A stretch of DNA of 64,000 nt from UBA2040 sp041751955 (lineage in GTDB: Bacteria; Bacteroidota; Bacteroidia; Flavobacteriales_D; Crocinitomicaceae): NCBI GenBank assembly GCA_041751955.1, contig JBGSIB010000073.1, positions 1-64,000 on the forward strand, given 5' to 3'. A program made the translations under genes and the position numbers. The number at the start of each line of letters is the position of its first letter. Position 1 is the stretch's first letter. The notes beneath the pieces are model-generated. The model ran no database searches and was not told the origin of the DNA. It worked only from the letters and a program-made list of their open reading frames with translations. Shown here in pieces: positions 36,377 to 44,914 of this stretch.

Positions 36377-36442
36377 TTTTCAAAATTGACACCGTGCATT
36401 TTCAAAATTTATAACGTGCATTTTCAAAATAAAAGACACTTC
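36377..36442. repeat. Three direct repeats, 22-bp period
   Basis: Units start at 36377, 36399 and 36421. Each begins TTTTCAAAAT, and units one and two also share CGTGCA at positions 17-22. The spacing of about two helical turns would place the repeats on one face of the DNA, as in operator arrays, but slipped-strand duplication is equally possible. Confidence 0.7.
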
Positions 36443-36468
36443 TAGCTTCACAAACCATTCTTCCTGAA

Positions 36469-36636
36469 ATGTTTAAGGGATTAACGTATTTCCAAAATTC
36501 AGTCAAGGAATTGGTAAAAAGTAAAACTTTGATACATACTGGAGATTTTATCCAAAATCGCACAGGCGGCCAAGTTACTCGTTTGGGAAAAAATAACAGA
36601 AATCGAGTAAATAATTTGACCAACAAGTTCCTTTAA
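36469..36636 (+). CDS. Possible 55-residue ORF of unknown nature
   Basis: ATG 36469 to TAA 36636. The composition (Lys/Asn/Gly/Arg: HTGDFIQNRTGGQVTRLG) is not clearly random, but nothing is recognisable. It may be a remnant. An overlapping opposite-strand frame exists at 36402-36626, and neither is well supported. Confidence 0.2.
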   Translation: MFKGLTYFQNSVKELVKSKTLIHTGDFIQNRTGGQVTRLGKNNRNRVNNLTNKFL

Positions 36637-36648
36637 AAGTTATATTTG
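36615..36648 (+). promoter_or_regulatory. Promoter of sensor kinase (TTTG-N22-TATATTTG)
   Basis: TTTG at 36615-36618 and TATATTTG at 36641-36648 are 22 bp apart, close to the Bacteroidota consensus. The ATG of the kinase follows 44 bp later at 36693. Confidence 0.6.
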
Positions 36649-36692
36649 ATTGACATTGTAAGATTTTGCAATGGAAATTAAAATTGGTAAAC

Positions 36693-39605
36693 ATGCACAA
36701 AATCGTGGCTAAATTTACCTTTACAATTTTCCTAAGCCTCTTATGGGGTATTCCGTTTTTTGGGAAATCCCAAGATTATCATTTTGCCAATTCCTTTAAC
36801 GTCGAAAACGGACTTCCTAGCGATCATATCTACGAAATTTGTGAGGACAGCAAAGGCTTTCTTTGGATAGCAACGGATAACGGAATAGCTCGATTTGATG
36901 GAAAAAATTTTTACAATTACACCATAAAAAACGGACTTCCTTCCAATGATGTATTGCAAGTTGTCATGGAAAAAGATGGAACAATTTGGGTGAATTGTTA
37001 TAAAGAAACTCCCGCCTATTTTGATGAAACCAACAATTGTTTTGTGAATTTTGAAGGTGACGAAAAAATTGTTCAAATATCAAACACCTTATTGGAATAT
37101 TTCCTACCACCATCTGGCGGGATACGATTTTATGGGAATTTACAATTTGTAGATTTTAAAAATAAAAAAGTAGCGAAAGTAGGAAGCCAATATTCCCCTG
37201 GATATCTGGAAAATGATGGAAATCAATACGAAATACAAGAATATTCAGCAAAAACGAAGCAGCGCCAGGCTTTCGAAGCCATTGACCTTTATCTCAATGA
37301 CAAACTCCTAAGACAAATAGACACTTTAAATACAAGTCTTGTTTTCAAAAGGTTAATTCGAAATAACCATTATTTGACTTTTGAAAAAAATGGTCGAGTT
37401 ACACGTTACGGAAATTTCAGTAATGAATCTCCTCTTGGCACGAAGGAAGTCGTTCAAATTCAAGAACGTATTAAATGGTGTTCTGTATCTCATAAATATT
37501 TAAATGTCATAGCAACAAGCGGTAATGTTTACATTTACGACCTTGAAACACTGCAGTTCCTCCGAAAAATCAACACTCCGAATCAGATCAATAGCGTATT
37601 TATTGACCGAAACGAAAATATTTGGTTAGGCAGTATTGACCAAGGAATGCTTTCCTACAAGAATACACCGATTCAAACTATTTCATCAAATAACGAAACA
37701 TTTTCGAATAATCTGCTGAGTATTTCAAGCGGTCAAGATGGAAAAATATTCGCCGGTAATTACAAAGGTCAACTGCTTAAATATTCAGCAAATAAAACAG
37801 AAGTCAAACATATTAAATCCGAAATGTCTGATATTTGGTTGAGAAAAATTATTCAAAGAAATGACCAATTGTACATATTTTGTGATGACGGATATAGTCT
37901 AAATACCGAGAGAACACAACCCATTTTCTACAACCAATCTAAATTCTCCACTTCCATAAAGTCTGCTTTTCTGTTGAACACAGAAACGATTATTGTAGGA
38001 TCAATAAATGGACTCTATGCCCTTTCGACGAAAGACCAGCAACAACAACGTTTAAAAAGTCCATCTTCGCGATTTTTATACTTCACTAAAATAAATGATT
38101 ACAGCTTTTATACAGTAGATGCGGACGGTTTAGTGCATTATGACTTTCTCAATGAAAAATACTACTACGTCGATCTTAAAAAATACGCGAAAAAAAACAA
38201 ACCATCGGCACTTACCGTTGGACCTAAACACATACTTTGGTTGGCGACAGTAAAAGGAGATTTGCTATTCTTACAAAATGAAAATGTGGTGGATATTATC
38301 CATAATGATGCTGGACTTCCTGAAAATATCACCGATTTATTGATGGTTGGAGACGATTTATGGATCGCCAGTAAATCGGGTATTTTTATTCTCAACTACT
38401 CGTTTTCTAAAGGTAAATTAAAATACTCGATTCACAAAATAGCCAAAAGCATGGGCTTGAGTTCTGATGTAGTTAATGAACTTTCTTTGAACAAGAATCA
38501 AATCTACGCAGCAACGAATAATGGGATTTCTATTATCCCCAGCCATATTCAATTTTCCAAAAGTGAAATTGTTCCAACAGTTATTTCGATTCGAATCAAC
38601 AATAAAAAAGTGCCGATCGCTAACAGATATAAGTTGGCCAAAGATGAAAAAAACGTAATCCTTCAATTGGCAGGAGCTGAACTTTCTGGTCATTTTAAAA
38701 ACTTTGAATACGTCCTTAATAATAATGGAAAGTGGACTGAATTAGAGGGCAACACCCTTAATTTTACATTGAGGGGAGGCGAAAATTCTATCTTAATCCG
38801 AGCAATTGATGACAATAACAATATAAGTAAGGCTCGCTTAAAATTAGTTTTTGTAGTAGCGATACCTTTTTACAACAAAATATGGTTTTGGGCACTTGTC
38901 GTTTTTGCCCTTACAGGAATTGTTTTTTGGATATACAGTAATCGTAAATTGAACCGTCAACAAGAGTCGTTTCAGCAAAAATTGGAATTAGAACGCCAAC
39001 GAAACAAAATTACAGCCGATTTACATGACGATATTGGAGCAACGTTGAGTAGCTTACAAATCAACAGTATGGTTGCCAATCAACTGATAGACCGAAGCCC
39101 GAGCGAAGTAAAATCTGTGCTGCAAAAAATAGAAAACCAAGCGGAAAATTTAGCCGATAAAATTGGTGACATCATCTGGAGTATGAAACCTGGAAAAGAG
39201 GAATTTATTTCTTTGTCAATGCGAGTGAAAAATTTTGCAAATGACATTTTGGGTTCAACCAATATAAAATACAAAATAGAATATGACCCCATTTTGGATA
39301 CTGAAATTCAAGACATTACGATGAGAAAAAACATTGTTCTTTTTTTTAAAGAGGCCATAAACAATGCTGCAAAATATAGTGCCGCCAAAATGGTGATGAT
39401 AACCATGGATTTCAAAGACGAAATTATACATCTCAAGGTACAAGATGACGGAAAGGGATTTCAAATCGACCATAAAGCGGGAAACGGAATCAGTAATATG
39501 AAAAACCGAATAGAAGAGTTGAAAGGAGAATTTGAAATAATATCCGAGCCCAACCAAGGAACAATCGTTAAAGCTTTCATTCCAATCAACATTTCAAGCA
39601 ACTAA
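36693..39605 (+). CDS. Reg_prop (two-component propeller) sensor histidine kinase
   Basis: The protein has 970 residues from ATG 36693 (MHKIVAKFTFTIFLSLLWG, signal peptide). The periplasmic part has repeated propeller motifs such as GLPSDHIYEICEDSKGFLWI and GLPSNDVLQVVMEKDGTIWV, ending in a Y_Y_Y-like domain. One membrane helix (FWALVVFALTGIVFWIY) and a coiled coil follow, then a HisKA_3 dimerisation domain with the phospho-accepting histidine in ADLHDDIGATLSSLQ (H778) and a HATPase domain with N-box FFKEAINNAAKYS and GNGISNMKNRIEEL. This is the NarX/LytS-like class that pairs with LuxR-type regulators, and one is encoded 62 bp downstream. The signal is unknown. Confidence 0.9.
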   Translation: MHKIVAKFTFTIFLSLLWGIPFFGKSQDYHFANSFNVENGLPSDHIYEICEDSKGFLWIATDNGIARFDGKNFYNYTIKNGLPSNDVLQVVMEKDGTIWVNCYKETPAYFDETNNCFVNFEGDEKIVQISNTLLEYFLPPSGGIRFYGNLQFVDFKNKKVAKVGSQYSPGYLENDGNQYEIQEYSAKTKQRQAFEAIDLYLNDKLLRQIDTLNTSLVFKRLIRNNHYLTFEKNGRVTRYGNFSNESPLGTKEVVQIQERIKWCSVSHKYLNVIATSGNVYIYDLETLQFLRKINTPNQINSVFIDRNENIWLGSIDQGMLSYKNTPIQTISSNNETFSNNLLSISSGQDGKIFAGNYKGQLLKYSANKTEVKHIKSEMSDIWLRKIIQRNDQLYIFCDDGYSLNTERTQPIFYNQSKFSTSIKSAFLLNTETIIVGSINGLYALSTKDQQQQRLKSPSSRFLYFTKINDYSFYTVDADGLVHYDFLNEKYYYVDLKKYAKKNKPSALTVGPKHILWLATVKGDLLFLQNENVVDIIHNDAGLPENITDLLMVGDDLWIASKSGIFILNYSFSKGKLKYSIHKIAKSMGLSSDVVNELSLNKNQIYAATNNGISIIPSHIQFSKSEIVPTVISIRINNKKVPIANRYKLAKDEKNVILQLAGAELSGHFKNFEYVLNNNGKWTELEGNTLNFTLRGGENSILIRAIDDNNNISKARLKLVFVVAIPFYNKIWFWALVVFALTGIVFWIYSNRKLNRQQESFQQKLELERQRNKITADLHDDIGATLSSLQINSMVANQLIDRSPSEVKSVLQKIENQAENLADKIGDIIWSMKPGKEEFISLSMRVKNFANDILGSTNIKYKIEYDPILDTEIQDITMRKNIVLFFKEAINNAAKYSAAKMVMITMDFKDEIIHLKVQDDGKGFQIDHKAGNGISNMKNRIEELKGEFEIISEPNQGTIVKAFIPINISSN

Positions 39606-39653
39606 AAATCTTATCTACCTTAATTGAGATAGAAATCAAGTCTTTTTCTTTTC

Positions 39654-39661
39654 TAACTTTG
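39654..39661 (+). promoter_or_regulatory. -7 promoter box TAACTTTG for response regulator
   Basis: An exact TAnnTTTG, 6 bp before the ATG at 39668. It suggests the regulator has its own promoter with a nearly leaderless message, besides read-through from the kinase. Confidence 0.45.
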
Positions 39662-39667
39662 AACTAG

Positions 39668-40285
39668 ATGATACGCATTTTTATTTACGACGATTCAGAC
39701 GATAGACGGGACAGCTTAAAAGCACTTTTACGTTTAAACGATAATTTCCTATTTGTGGGTGAAGCTATAAATTGTGCTAAGGTTGTCGACGAAATGGAAG
39801 AATTCTTTCCGGATGTGGTACTCATGGATATCAACATGCCTGAAGTAAATGGCATTGAAGGTTTGAAACAAATAAAAAATGGTCATCCACAAGTAAAAGT
39901 CTTGATTCAAACTGCCTACGACGACAGTGATAAAATTTTCACCTGCATAAAAAACGGAGCCAGCGGATACATCCTAAAAAACGATAAACCACAACGCATT
40001 CTGCAAGCAATTGAAGAAGTAAGTCAAGGCGGAGCAGCCATGAATCCAGCTATAGCTCAAAAAGTATTGGATCATTTCAAACCGAGCACTACTCAATCCC
40101 CTTTAACATCTCGCGAAAAAGAAGTTTTGAGTCTTTTGGCAGAAGGACTGAGTTACAAAATGGTAGCCGATCAATTAGGCATGAGTTACGGCACAGTGAA
40201 TTCGCACGCCAAGAATATATACGAAAAACTGCATATCTCATCTTTAGGCGAAGCAATAGCTTATTACTACAAAAATTTAAAGTAG
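39668..40285 (+). CDS. NarL/LuxR-family response regulator
   Basis: The protein has 205 residues. The receiver domain (about 1-120) has the acidic pair YDDSD (D8, D9), phospho-acceptor DVVLMDINMPE (D54), a threonine in TAYDD and the lysine YILKND (K104). The C-terminal LuxR-type helix-turn-helix has LTSREKEVLSLLAEGLSYKM and GTVNSHAKNIYEKL. It is the output partner of the adjacent Reg_prop kinase. Targets are not visible, though the following RCC1-repeat gene is a candidate. Confidence 0.93.
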   Translation: MIRIFIYDDSDDRRDSLKALLRLNDNFLFVGEAINCAKVVDEMEEFFPDVVLMDINMPEVNGIEGLKQIKNGHPQVKVLIQTAYDDSDKIFTCIKNGASGYILKNDKPQRILQAIEEVSQGGAAMNPAIAQKVLDHFKPSTTQSPLTSREKEVLSLLAEGLSYKMVADQLGMSYGTVNSHAKNIYEKLHISSLGEAIAYYYKNLK

Positions 40286-40436
40286 CAACTTTCATTAAAA
40301 AACATCCTACCTAGATTACGGGATTTCAGCAACGAATTCTTTCTTTCACCTTTGTTGAGTCAATTGTAAAACTCTAGAGGACAATCAACTGCAGCTGGAT
40401 TTTTACAGGAATTACAAACTATAAAAACGTAAGATT

Positions 40437-41855
40437 ATGAAAAAGTTAGTACTCGTTTTCGCTTTATTCTTTTCATTTAACCTTTTAGCACAACCTGGCA
40501 CTGTCTGCTGGCGTGAAATTTCCGCTGGAAAAAACTTCAGCATGGCAATTCGAAACGACGGAACACTCTGGGCCTGGGGATTGAACGGTAATTTATTAGG
40601 TCTCAACGGAAATACAGCCAACCAAAACGTCCCTATTCAAGTCGGGACAGCCAACGACTGGGTAGAAGTTTCTGCTGGGACGAATCATACTTTGGCGATA
40701 AAAACAAATGGAACCTTGTGGGCATGGGGCGATGGACAATTTGGCGCTTTAGGAAATGGACTTTTCAATTCAGCGACTTGGACCGTAACGCAGGTTGGAA
40801 CCGCCACAGATTGGATACATGTTTCAGCTGGAAATAGATTTAGTATTGCATTAAAGAACAACGGTACACTCTGGTCTTGGGGATTGAATACGGTTGGGCA
40901 ATTGGGCCAAAACAATCTAACTAATTTGAACGTACCTACTCAAGTTGGAACTTCAACAAATTGGAGCGCAATTGATGCTGGAGAACAGCATGCCTTAGCA
41001 CTTGATGCTGGTGGATTTCTGTATGCCTGGGGAGACAATACAGCAGGCCAATTTGGCAATGCGACGAATACATCGGCCTTGGTTCCTGTTCCTTCAACAA
41101 CGAGTACTTGGGGAAATATTTCTGCAGGTTTTGATCATAGTCTGCTGCTCGACCCTGCTGGAAATATGTTTGCTATGGGTGGAAATAGCAACGGACAATT
41201 GGGCGACGGATCCAACACCCCTTCCAATGTGCCTCTTTTGGTCGGAATAAGTAGCACGGGAGTGGTTGGTCAATATATTGCCATTTCCGCAGGTAATAAC
41301 TTTTCTTTAGCCATTCGAAACGACAATACCCTGCATTCCACAGGTATGAATTCTCAAGGTCAATTGGGACTTTCTAACAATACAAATGTGAATGTTTTTA
41401 CAATCGTTGGTTTATTGAATACGTGGCAAAAAATTTCAGCAGGGGATGTTCATGCCTTAGCTTTAGAAGTCACTGCTGATTTATGGTCAACTGGTAGAAA
41501 TCTCGAAGGTCAAATGGGGATTGCAAATTTTATCAATTCGAATTTTTTACAACAAGTCGGCTGCACACCATCAACCGTTGGATTATTTGAGTCAAGCTCA
41601 ATCGAATTAGAATTATTAGTTTATCCAAATCCTGCAACGAATAAAATAACCGTTGAATTCAATATAGAAAAAATTGAAAATGTACGTTGCACCTTAACGA
41701 ATTTACAAGGGCAAATACTTGAAGCAACTGAAATTGTTAGCAATGGAAATACCAACCAATTGGAATTTAAAGTAAACGAATACGCTTCTGGTATTTACTT
41801 CCTAAACCTTCAAATCAATGGTCAAAACTGGACCAAGCGATTTGAAAAACAATAA
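40437..41855 (+). CDS. Secreted RCC1-repeat protein with T9SS type-A sorting domain
   Basis: The protein has 472 residues: a signal peptide (MKKLVLVFALFFSFNLLAQ), then about seven RCC1/BNR-type repeats with the phrases ISAGKNFSMAIRNDGTLWAWG, VSAGTNHTLAIKTNGTLW and AIDAGEQHALALD, forming a probable seven-bladed propeller. The C-terminal sorting domain (about 395-472) has VYPNPATNKITVEFN and GIYFLNLQINGQNW. It is exported by the type IX system and probably surface-bound or released. The ligand is unknown. It follows the two-component pair and is ended by a strong terminator. Confidence 0.9.
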   Translation: MKKLVLVFALFFSFNLLAQPGTVCWREISAGKNFSMAIRNDGTLWAWGLNGNLLGLNGNTANQNVPIQVGTANDWVEVSAGTNHTLAIKTNGTLWAWGDGQFGALGNGLFNSATWTVTQVGTATDWIHVSAGNRFSIALKNNGTLWSWGLNTVGQLGQNNLTNLNVPTQVGTSTNWSAIDAGEQHALALDAGGFLYAWGDNTAGQFGNATNTSALVPVPSTTSTWGNISAGFDHSLLLDPAGNMFAMGGNSNGQLGDGSNTPSNVPLLVGISSTGVVGQYIAISAGNNFSLAIRNDNTLHSTGMNSQGQLGLSNNTNVNVFTIVGLLNTWQKISAGDVHALALEVTADLWSTGRNLEGQMGIANFINSNFLQQVGCTPSTVGLFESSSIELELLVYPNPATNKITVEFNIEKIENVRCTLTNLQGQILEATEIVSNGNTNQLEFKVNEYASGIYFLNLQINGQNWTKRFEKQ

Positions 41856-41879
41856 ATCACCAAGTAGTTAGTGGTTCAC

Positions 41880-41930
41880 CAGACCAACAATAATCATCTA
41901 ATAAATGAAAATTGTTGGTCTGTTTTATTT
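41880..41930 (+). terminator. Rho-independent terminator
   Basis: A perfect 12-bp stem (41880-41891 with 41911-41922), a 19-nt loop and TTTTATTT. It ends the RCC1-protein gene. Confidence 0.8.
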
Positions 41931-41933
41931 GAC

Positions 41934-41966
41934 TTGTGTTTGAATTCAGAAAACGAACTAATTTTG
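41934..41966 (+). promoter_or_regulatory. Promoter of DUF3817 gene (TTG-N22-TAATTTTG)
   Basis: TTG at 41934-41936 and an exact TAATTTTG at 41959-41966, 22 bp apart. The ATG at 41971 starts only 4 bp after the -7 box, so the transcript may be leaderless. Confidence 0.55.
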
Positions 41967-41970
41967 TGGC

Positions 41971-42270
41971 ATGAAATTCAACAACATCCTAAATCAATTC
42001 CGTTCCATTGCCATATTAGAAGGTATTTCTTATCTTTCATTGGCTATAACCATGCTACTAAAATACCAAGCTGATATGCCCTTACCCAACAAAATAGTCG
42101 GATATGCACACGGACTTCTGTTCATCATGTACATGGTTTGGCTGTATATGAATTACATCGATCGCAAATGGAGTTTGGGCAAAATTTCACTCTTGTTTTT
42201 AGCATCGATTATCCCTTTTGGAACCTTCTGGGCAGACAAAAACATACTATCAAAAGAAAGCAATTCATAA
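41971..42270 (+). CDS. DUF3817 small membrane protein
   Basis: The protein has 99 residues with three membrane helices: FRSIAILEGISYLSLAITML, GYAHGLLFIMYMVWLYMNY and ISLLFLASIIPFGTFWADK. The EGISYL and HG motifs match the DUF3817 family of integral membrane proteins, whose role is unknown. It has its own promoter and precedes comB, whose start codon is 32 bp after its stop. Confidence 0.88.
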   Translation: MKFNNILNQFRSIAILEGISYLSLAITMLLKYQADMPLPNKIVGYAHGLLFIMYMVWLYMNYIDRKWSLGKISLLFLASIIPFGTFWADKNILSKESNS

Positions 42271-42286
42271 AAACAGCATTTAATTT

Positions 42287-42294
42287 TATCTTTG
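42287..42294 (+). promoter_or_regulatory. -7 promoter box TATCTTTG for comB
   Basis: An exact TAnnTTTG, 8 bp before the ATG at 42303. It supports that ATG over the longer frame that opens at 42138. Confidence 0.5.
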
Positions 42295-42302
42295 CTCAGA
42301 AT

Positions 42303-43022
42303 ATGGATGAAAGAAAACACGTAGAAGTCTGCTTCACCCCAGGAGAATACGACTATTTTAAAGATGAATATCAAATTGTGGTTGTCATTGACGTTTTACG
42401 CGCTACTTCTGCAATTTGTGCAGCTTTTGCTCATGGTGTGAAGTCGATAATTCCTGTTGCTACAGTTGAAGAGGCACGCGAATACCAAAAGAAAGGTTAT
42501 TTGGCTGGAGCCGAGCGAAAAGGTCAAATCGTTGAAGGTTTTGATTTTGGAAATTCACCATATTCCTATATGAAAGAAGAACTACGCGGTAAAGAAGTAG
42601 TCTTATCAACAACAAACGGCACAAAAGCTCTTGATATCGCCAAAGATGCAGAAATGGTAGTAGTTGGTTCACTTTTAAATCTTGATGCATTGAGTAAATG
42701 GCTGGAAAAACAAGATAAAAATATACTTTGCCTCTGTTCTGGATGGCAGGACAAATTCAATTTAGAGGATACAATTTGTGCAGGCGCCATCTGTGATTAT
42801 CTCGTTGGGACAGGTAATTTCATCAGTGATGAAGATTCATCAATCGCAGCAAAATATTTGTATTTATCAGCCAAAGACAATTATTTCGGATATTTAAAAT
42901 CTAGTTCACATAGAAGACGATTAAAAAACTTAAATTTGAATGAGGATATCAAATATTGTTTGACGCCCAATCAAAATGACGTTATCCCAATATTAAAAAA
43001 TGGCAAACTGGTTCAGGCTTAA
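42303..43022 (+). CDS. comB: 2-phosphosulfolactate phosphatase-family protein
   Basis: The protein has 239 residues from ATG 42303 (MDERKHVEVCFTPGEYDYF). The longer frame from 42138 overlaps DUF3817 and lacks support. Motifs include VVVIDVLRATSAICAAFAHG, GAERKGQIVEGFDFGNSP, LSTTNGTKAL and CSGWQDKFNLEDTICAGAI, all typical of ComB. In methanogens ComB removes phosphate from 2-phosphosulfolactate in coenzyme M synthesis. In bacteria such as this the product sulfolactate may feed other sulfonates. Neither ComA nor ComC is nearby. The end overlaps the next gene by 23 bp. Confidence 0.87.
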   Translation: MDERKHVEVCFTPGEYDYFKDEYQIVVVIDVLRATSAICAAFAHGVKSIIPVATVEEAREYQKKGYLAGAERKGQIVEGFDFGNSPYSYMKEELRGKEVVLSTTNGTKALDIAKDAEMVVVGSLLNLDALSKWLEKQDKNILCLCSGWQDKFNLEDTICAGAICDYLVGTGNFISDEDSSIAAKYLYLSAKDNYFGYLKSSSHRRRLKNLNLNEDIKYCLTPNQNDVIPILKNGKLVQA

Positions 43023-44007
43023 AATAATTTTACTTTTGCTCCTCCCGTTAGGAATGAGTTTGATTCCTACGTCCAGTGAAATTCAAAAGAAATGGGGCTT
43101 TTTCGCACATAAGCGCATCAATCGTTTAGCCATTTTTACCTTACCTCCTCAAATGTTTGGTTTTTACAAAGACCATATAGAGTATTTGACCGAGCATGCT
43201 GTTGATCCCGATAAACGCCGCTATGCCATGGAAGGAGAAGCACAATGTCATTATATCGATATTGATCATTACGCCAAAAATGGGGAAAATCCCTTTGATA
43301 TCGTTCCTAGAAGATGGGATGATGCCGTGGCAAAATTTACAGAAGACACTTTGCAAGCCTACGGCATTGTTCCTTGGCATCTTCAAGTTATGAAGTTCAG
43401 ATTGCAACGCGCATTTGAAAGCAAAAATGTTGACCTGATTCTGAAATATTCAGCCGATATTGGACATTACATTGGCGATGCGCACGTTCCATTGCATACA
43501 ACCGAAAATTACAACGGTCAAATGACAGGACAACGCGGAATTCATGGTCTTTGGGAAAGTCGTTTGGTAGAAATCAACGCTGAAGATTATGATTATTTTG
43601 TGGGCAAAGCCAAACATGTGGAGAATTTATCTGACTTCTTTTGGAACATAGTTCAAGGTTCTCATTATGCAGTTGACTCGGTTTTGACCTTTGAACGCAC
43701 TTTGACAGAAACCTTCCCAAAAGACAAGAAATACAGTTTCGAACAAAGAGGAAACGTAACCGTTAAAACATACTCTTACGAGTTTTCTCAAGCATATCAC
43801 GAAATGATGGGCAATATGGTTGAACGAAGACTTCGTTCATCTGTAATTTCTGTTGGAACAATTTGGTATACCGCTTGGGTTGATGCTGGTCAGCCAGATC
43901 TTGGGAAATTGCAAAATACTCCTCCATCAGCGGAATTTCTCGAAGAACTTAAAAAGTTAGAAGAAGATTATCACAACGGGGCCCACAAAGGACGTATTTG
44001 TGATTGA
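43000..44007 (+). CDS. Zinc-dependent phospholipase C / S1-P1 nuclease-family protein
   Basis: The protein has 335 residues with an N-terminal hydrophobic signal (FRLKIILLLLLPLGMSLIP). The family metal ligands are visible: W-G-x-x-x-H in KKWGFFAHKRI (Trp at the likely mature start), HYIGDAHVPLHTTENYNGQ in the middle and HGLWESRL after it. S1/P1 nucleases and phospholipase C use three zinc ions. The substrate is uncertain, nuclease or phospholipase. It overlaps comB by 23 bp, so the two are translated together. Confidence 0.82.
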   Translation: MANWFRLKIILLLLLPLGMSLIPTSSEIQKKWGFFAHKRINRLAIFTLPPQMFGFYKDHIEYLTEHAVDPDKRRYAMEGEAQCHYIDIDHYAKNGENPFDIVPRRWDDAVAKFTEDTLQAYGIVPWHLQVMKFRLQRAFESKNVDLILKYSADIGHYIGDAHVPLHTTENYNGQMTGQRGIHGLWESRLVEINAEDYDYFVGKAKHVENLSDFFWNIVQGSHYAVDSVLTFERTLTETFPKDKKYSFEQRGNVTVKTYSYEFSQAYHEMMGNMVERRLRSSVISVGTIWYTAWVDAGQPDLGKLQNTPPSAEFLEELKKLEEDYHNGAHKGRICD

Positions 44008-44110
44008 TTTGGGTTTGAGTTGTTAATATTCAAGTTGACTGACATTAATAATATCTGTTAAAAAAGTCTAGACAAAAGCCATACGTCAATAGCCCGAAAG
44101 AATAAAATCC

Positions 44111-44118
44111 TATTTTTG
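44111..44118 (+). promoter_or_regulatory. -7 promoter box TATTTTTG for natAB
   Basis: An exact TAnnTTTG, 10 bp before the ATG at 44129. No clear -33 box was found. Confidence 0.45.
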
Positions 44119-44128
44119 ATTACAAACT

Positions 44129-44914
44129 ATGCAGACGATGATAAAAGTCGAAAATCTCTATAAGGAATTTCAATTAGGTAAAGCCCAACAAAAAGAGCTG
44201 GACACTAAAGCCAAAAAAGCTGTGGCAGTAGATCACATTTCCTTTCAATGTCAACCCGGTAGGATTTTCTCCTTACTTGGCCCAAATGGAGCAGGGAAAA
44301 CTACGACCATGCGTATGCTTTCCACCATCTTCAAACCGACGAGTGGAAGTATAGAAATTGCGGGAGTAGATGCCATTGCTCATCCTCAGGAGGCCCGAAA
44401 AAAGATTGGCTTTTTAACCGGTTCAACTGGATTATACGCAAGACTGACTCCAAATGAATTGGTTAAGTATTTTGCTGATTTATACAAAGTTAGCGATACT
44501 GACTTCAAGCAAAGAAAAGATAGATTATTCAATCTATTGGATATGAATGAGTTTCAAAACAAACGAATTGGAAAACTCAGTACTGGGATGAAACAAAAAG
44601 TTTCCATTTGCCGCACGATGATTCACGATCCTGAGGTAATTGTTTTCGACGAACCAACCAGTGGATTGGATGTTATCACTGCTGAAAATATTATTTCTTT
44701 GATTCGTGATTGTAAAAACGAAGGCAAAACTGTTATTTTCTCGAGCCATATTATGAGTGAGGTAGACTTGCTTTGCGATGACATGGCAATCGTTCATAAG
44801 GGCAAGTTATTATTCAATGGTACGATGGATGAATTCAGAAATAATCAACAAGAAAAAACATTAACGGGAGAATTTATTCGAATTATCAACGAAGCAAATA
44901 CCGCAACAGCATGA
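44129..44914 (+). CDS. ABC transporter ATP-binding protein, NatA type
   Basis: The protein has 261 residues. Walker A is LGPNGAGKTT, the ABC signature is LSTGMKQKVSI and Walker B is VIVFDEPTSGLD, followed by the H-loop SSHIMSEV. The spacing and sequence match the NatA/CcmA group of sodium or small-molecule exporters. The first ATG (44129) or the third-codon ATG (44138) could be the start. It overlaps the permease gene by 4 bp (ATGA). Confidence 0.93.
   Translation: MQTMIKVENLYKEFQLGKAQQKELDTKAKKAVAVDHISFQCQPGRIFSLLGPNGAGKTTTMRMLSTIFKPTSGSIEIAGVDAIAHPQEARKKIGFLTGSTGLYARLTPNELVKYFADLYKVSDTDFKQRKDRLFNLLDMNEFQNKRIGKLSTGMKQKVSICRTMIHDPEVIVFDEPTSGLDVITAENIISLIRDCKNEGKTVIFSSHIMSEVDLLCDDMAIVHKGKLLFNGTMDEFRNNQQEKTLTGEFIRIINEANTATA

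Larger units (their letters stand above)
36369..36692 (+). other. Intergenic region with three 22-bp tandem repeats and a small ORF
   Basis: The 324-bp gap between uvrB and the sensor kinase is unusual for this compact window. From 36377 to 36442 three units about 22 bp long each begin with TTTTCAAAAT, and the first two also share the ending CGTGCA. An ORF of 55 codons, ATG 36469 to TAA 36636 (MFKGLTYFQNSVKEL...), sits downstream. It is open from 36433 and could be a small gene or a fragment of an older gene. I do not recognise it. The kinase promoter lies at the end. Confidence 0.55.

Noticed and set aside
36377..36442. Repeat array as a CRISPR
   Set aside because: There are only three contiguous 22-bp units, with no unique spacers and no cas genes nearby.
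36402..36626. Minus-strand frame of 74 codons in the intergenic gap
   Set aside because: It overlaps the repeat array and has unlikely composition. No start or family supports it.
42138..42302. Longer ComB start at 42138
   Set aside because: It overlaps DUF3817, adds a non-family leader, and the promoter box lies inside it.
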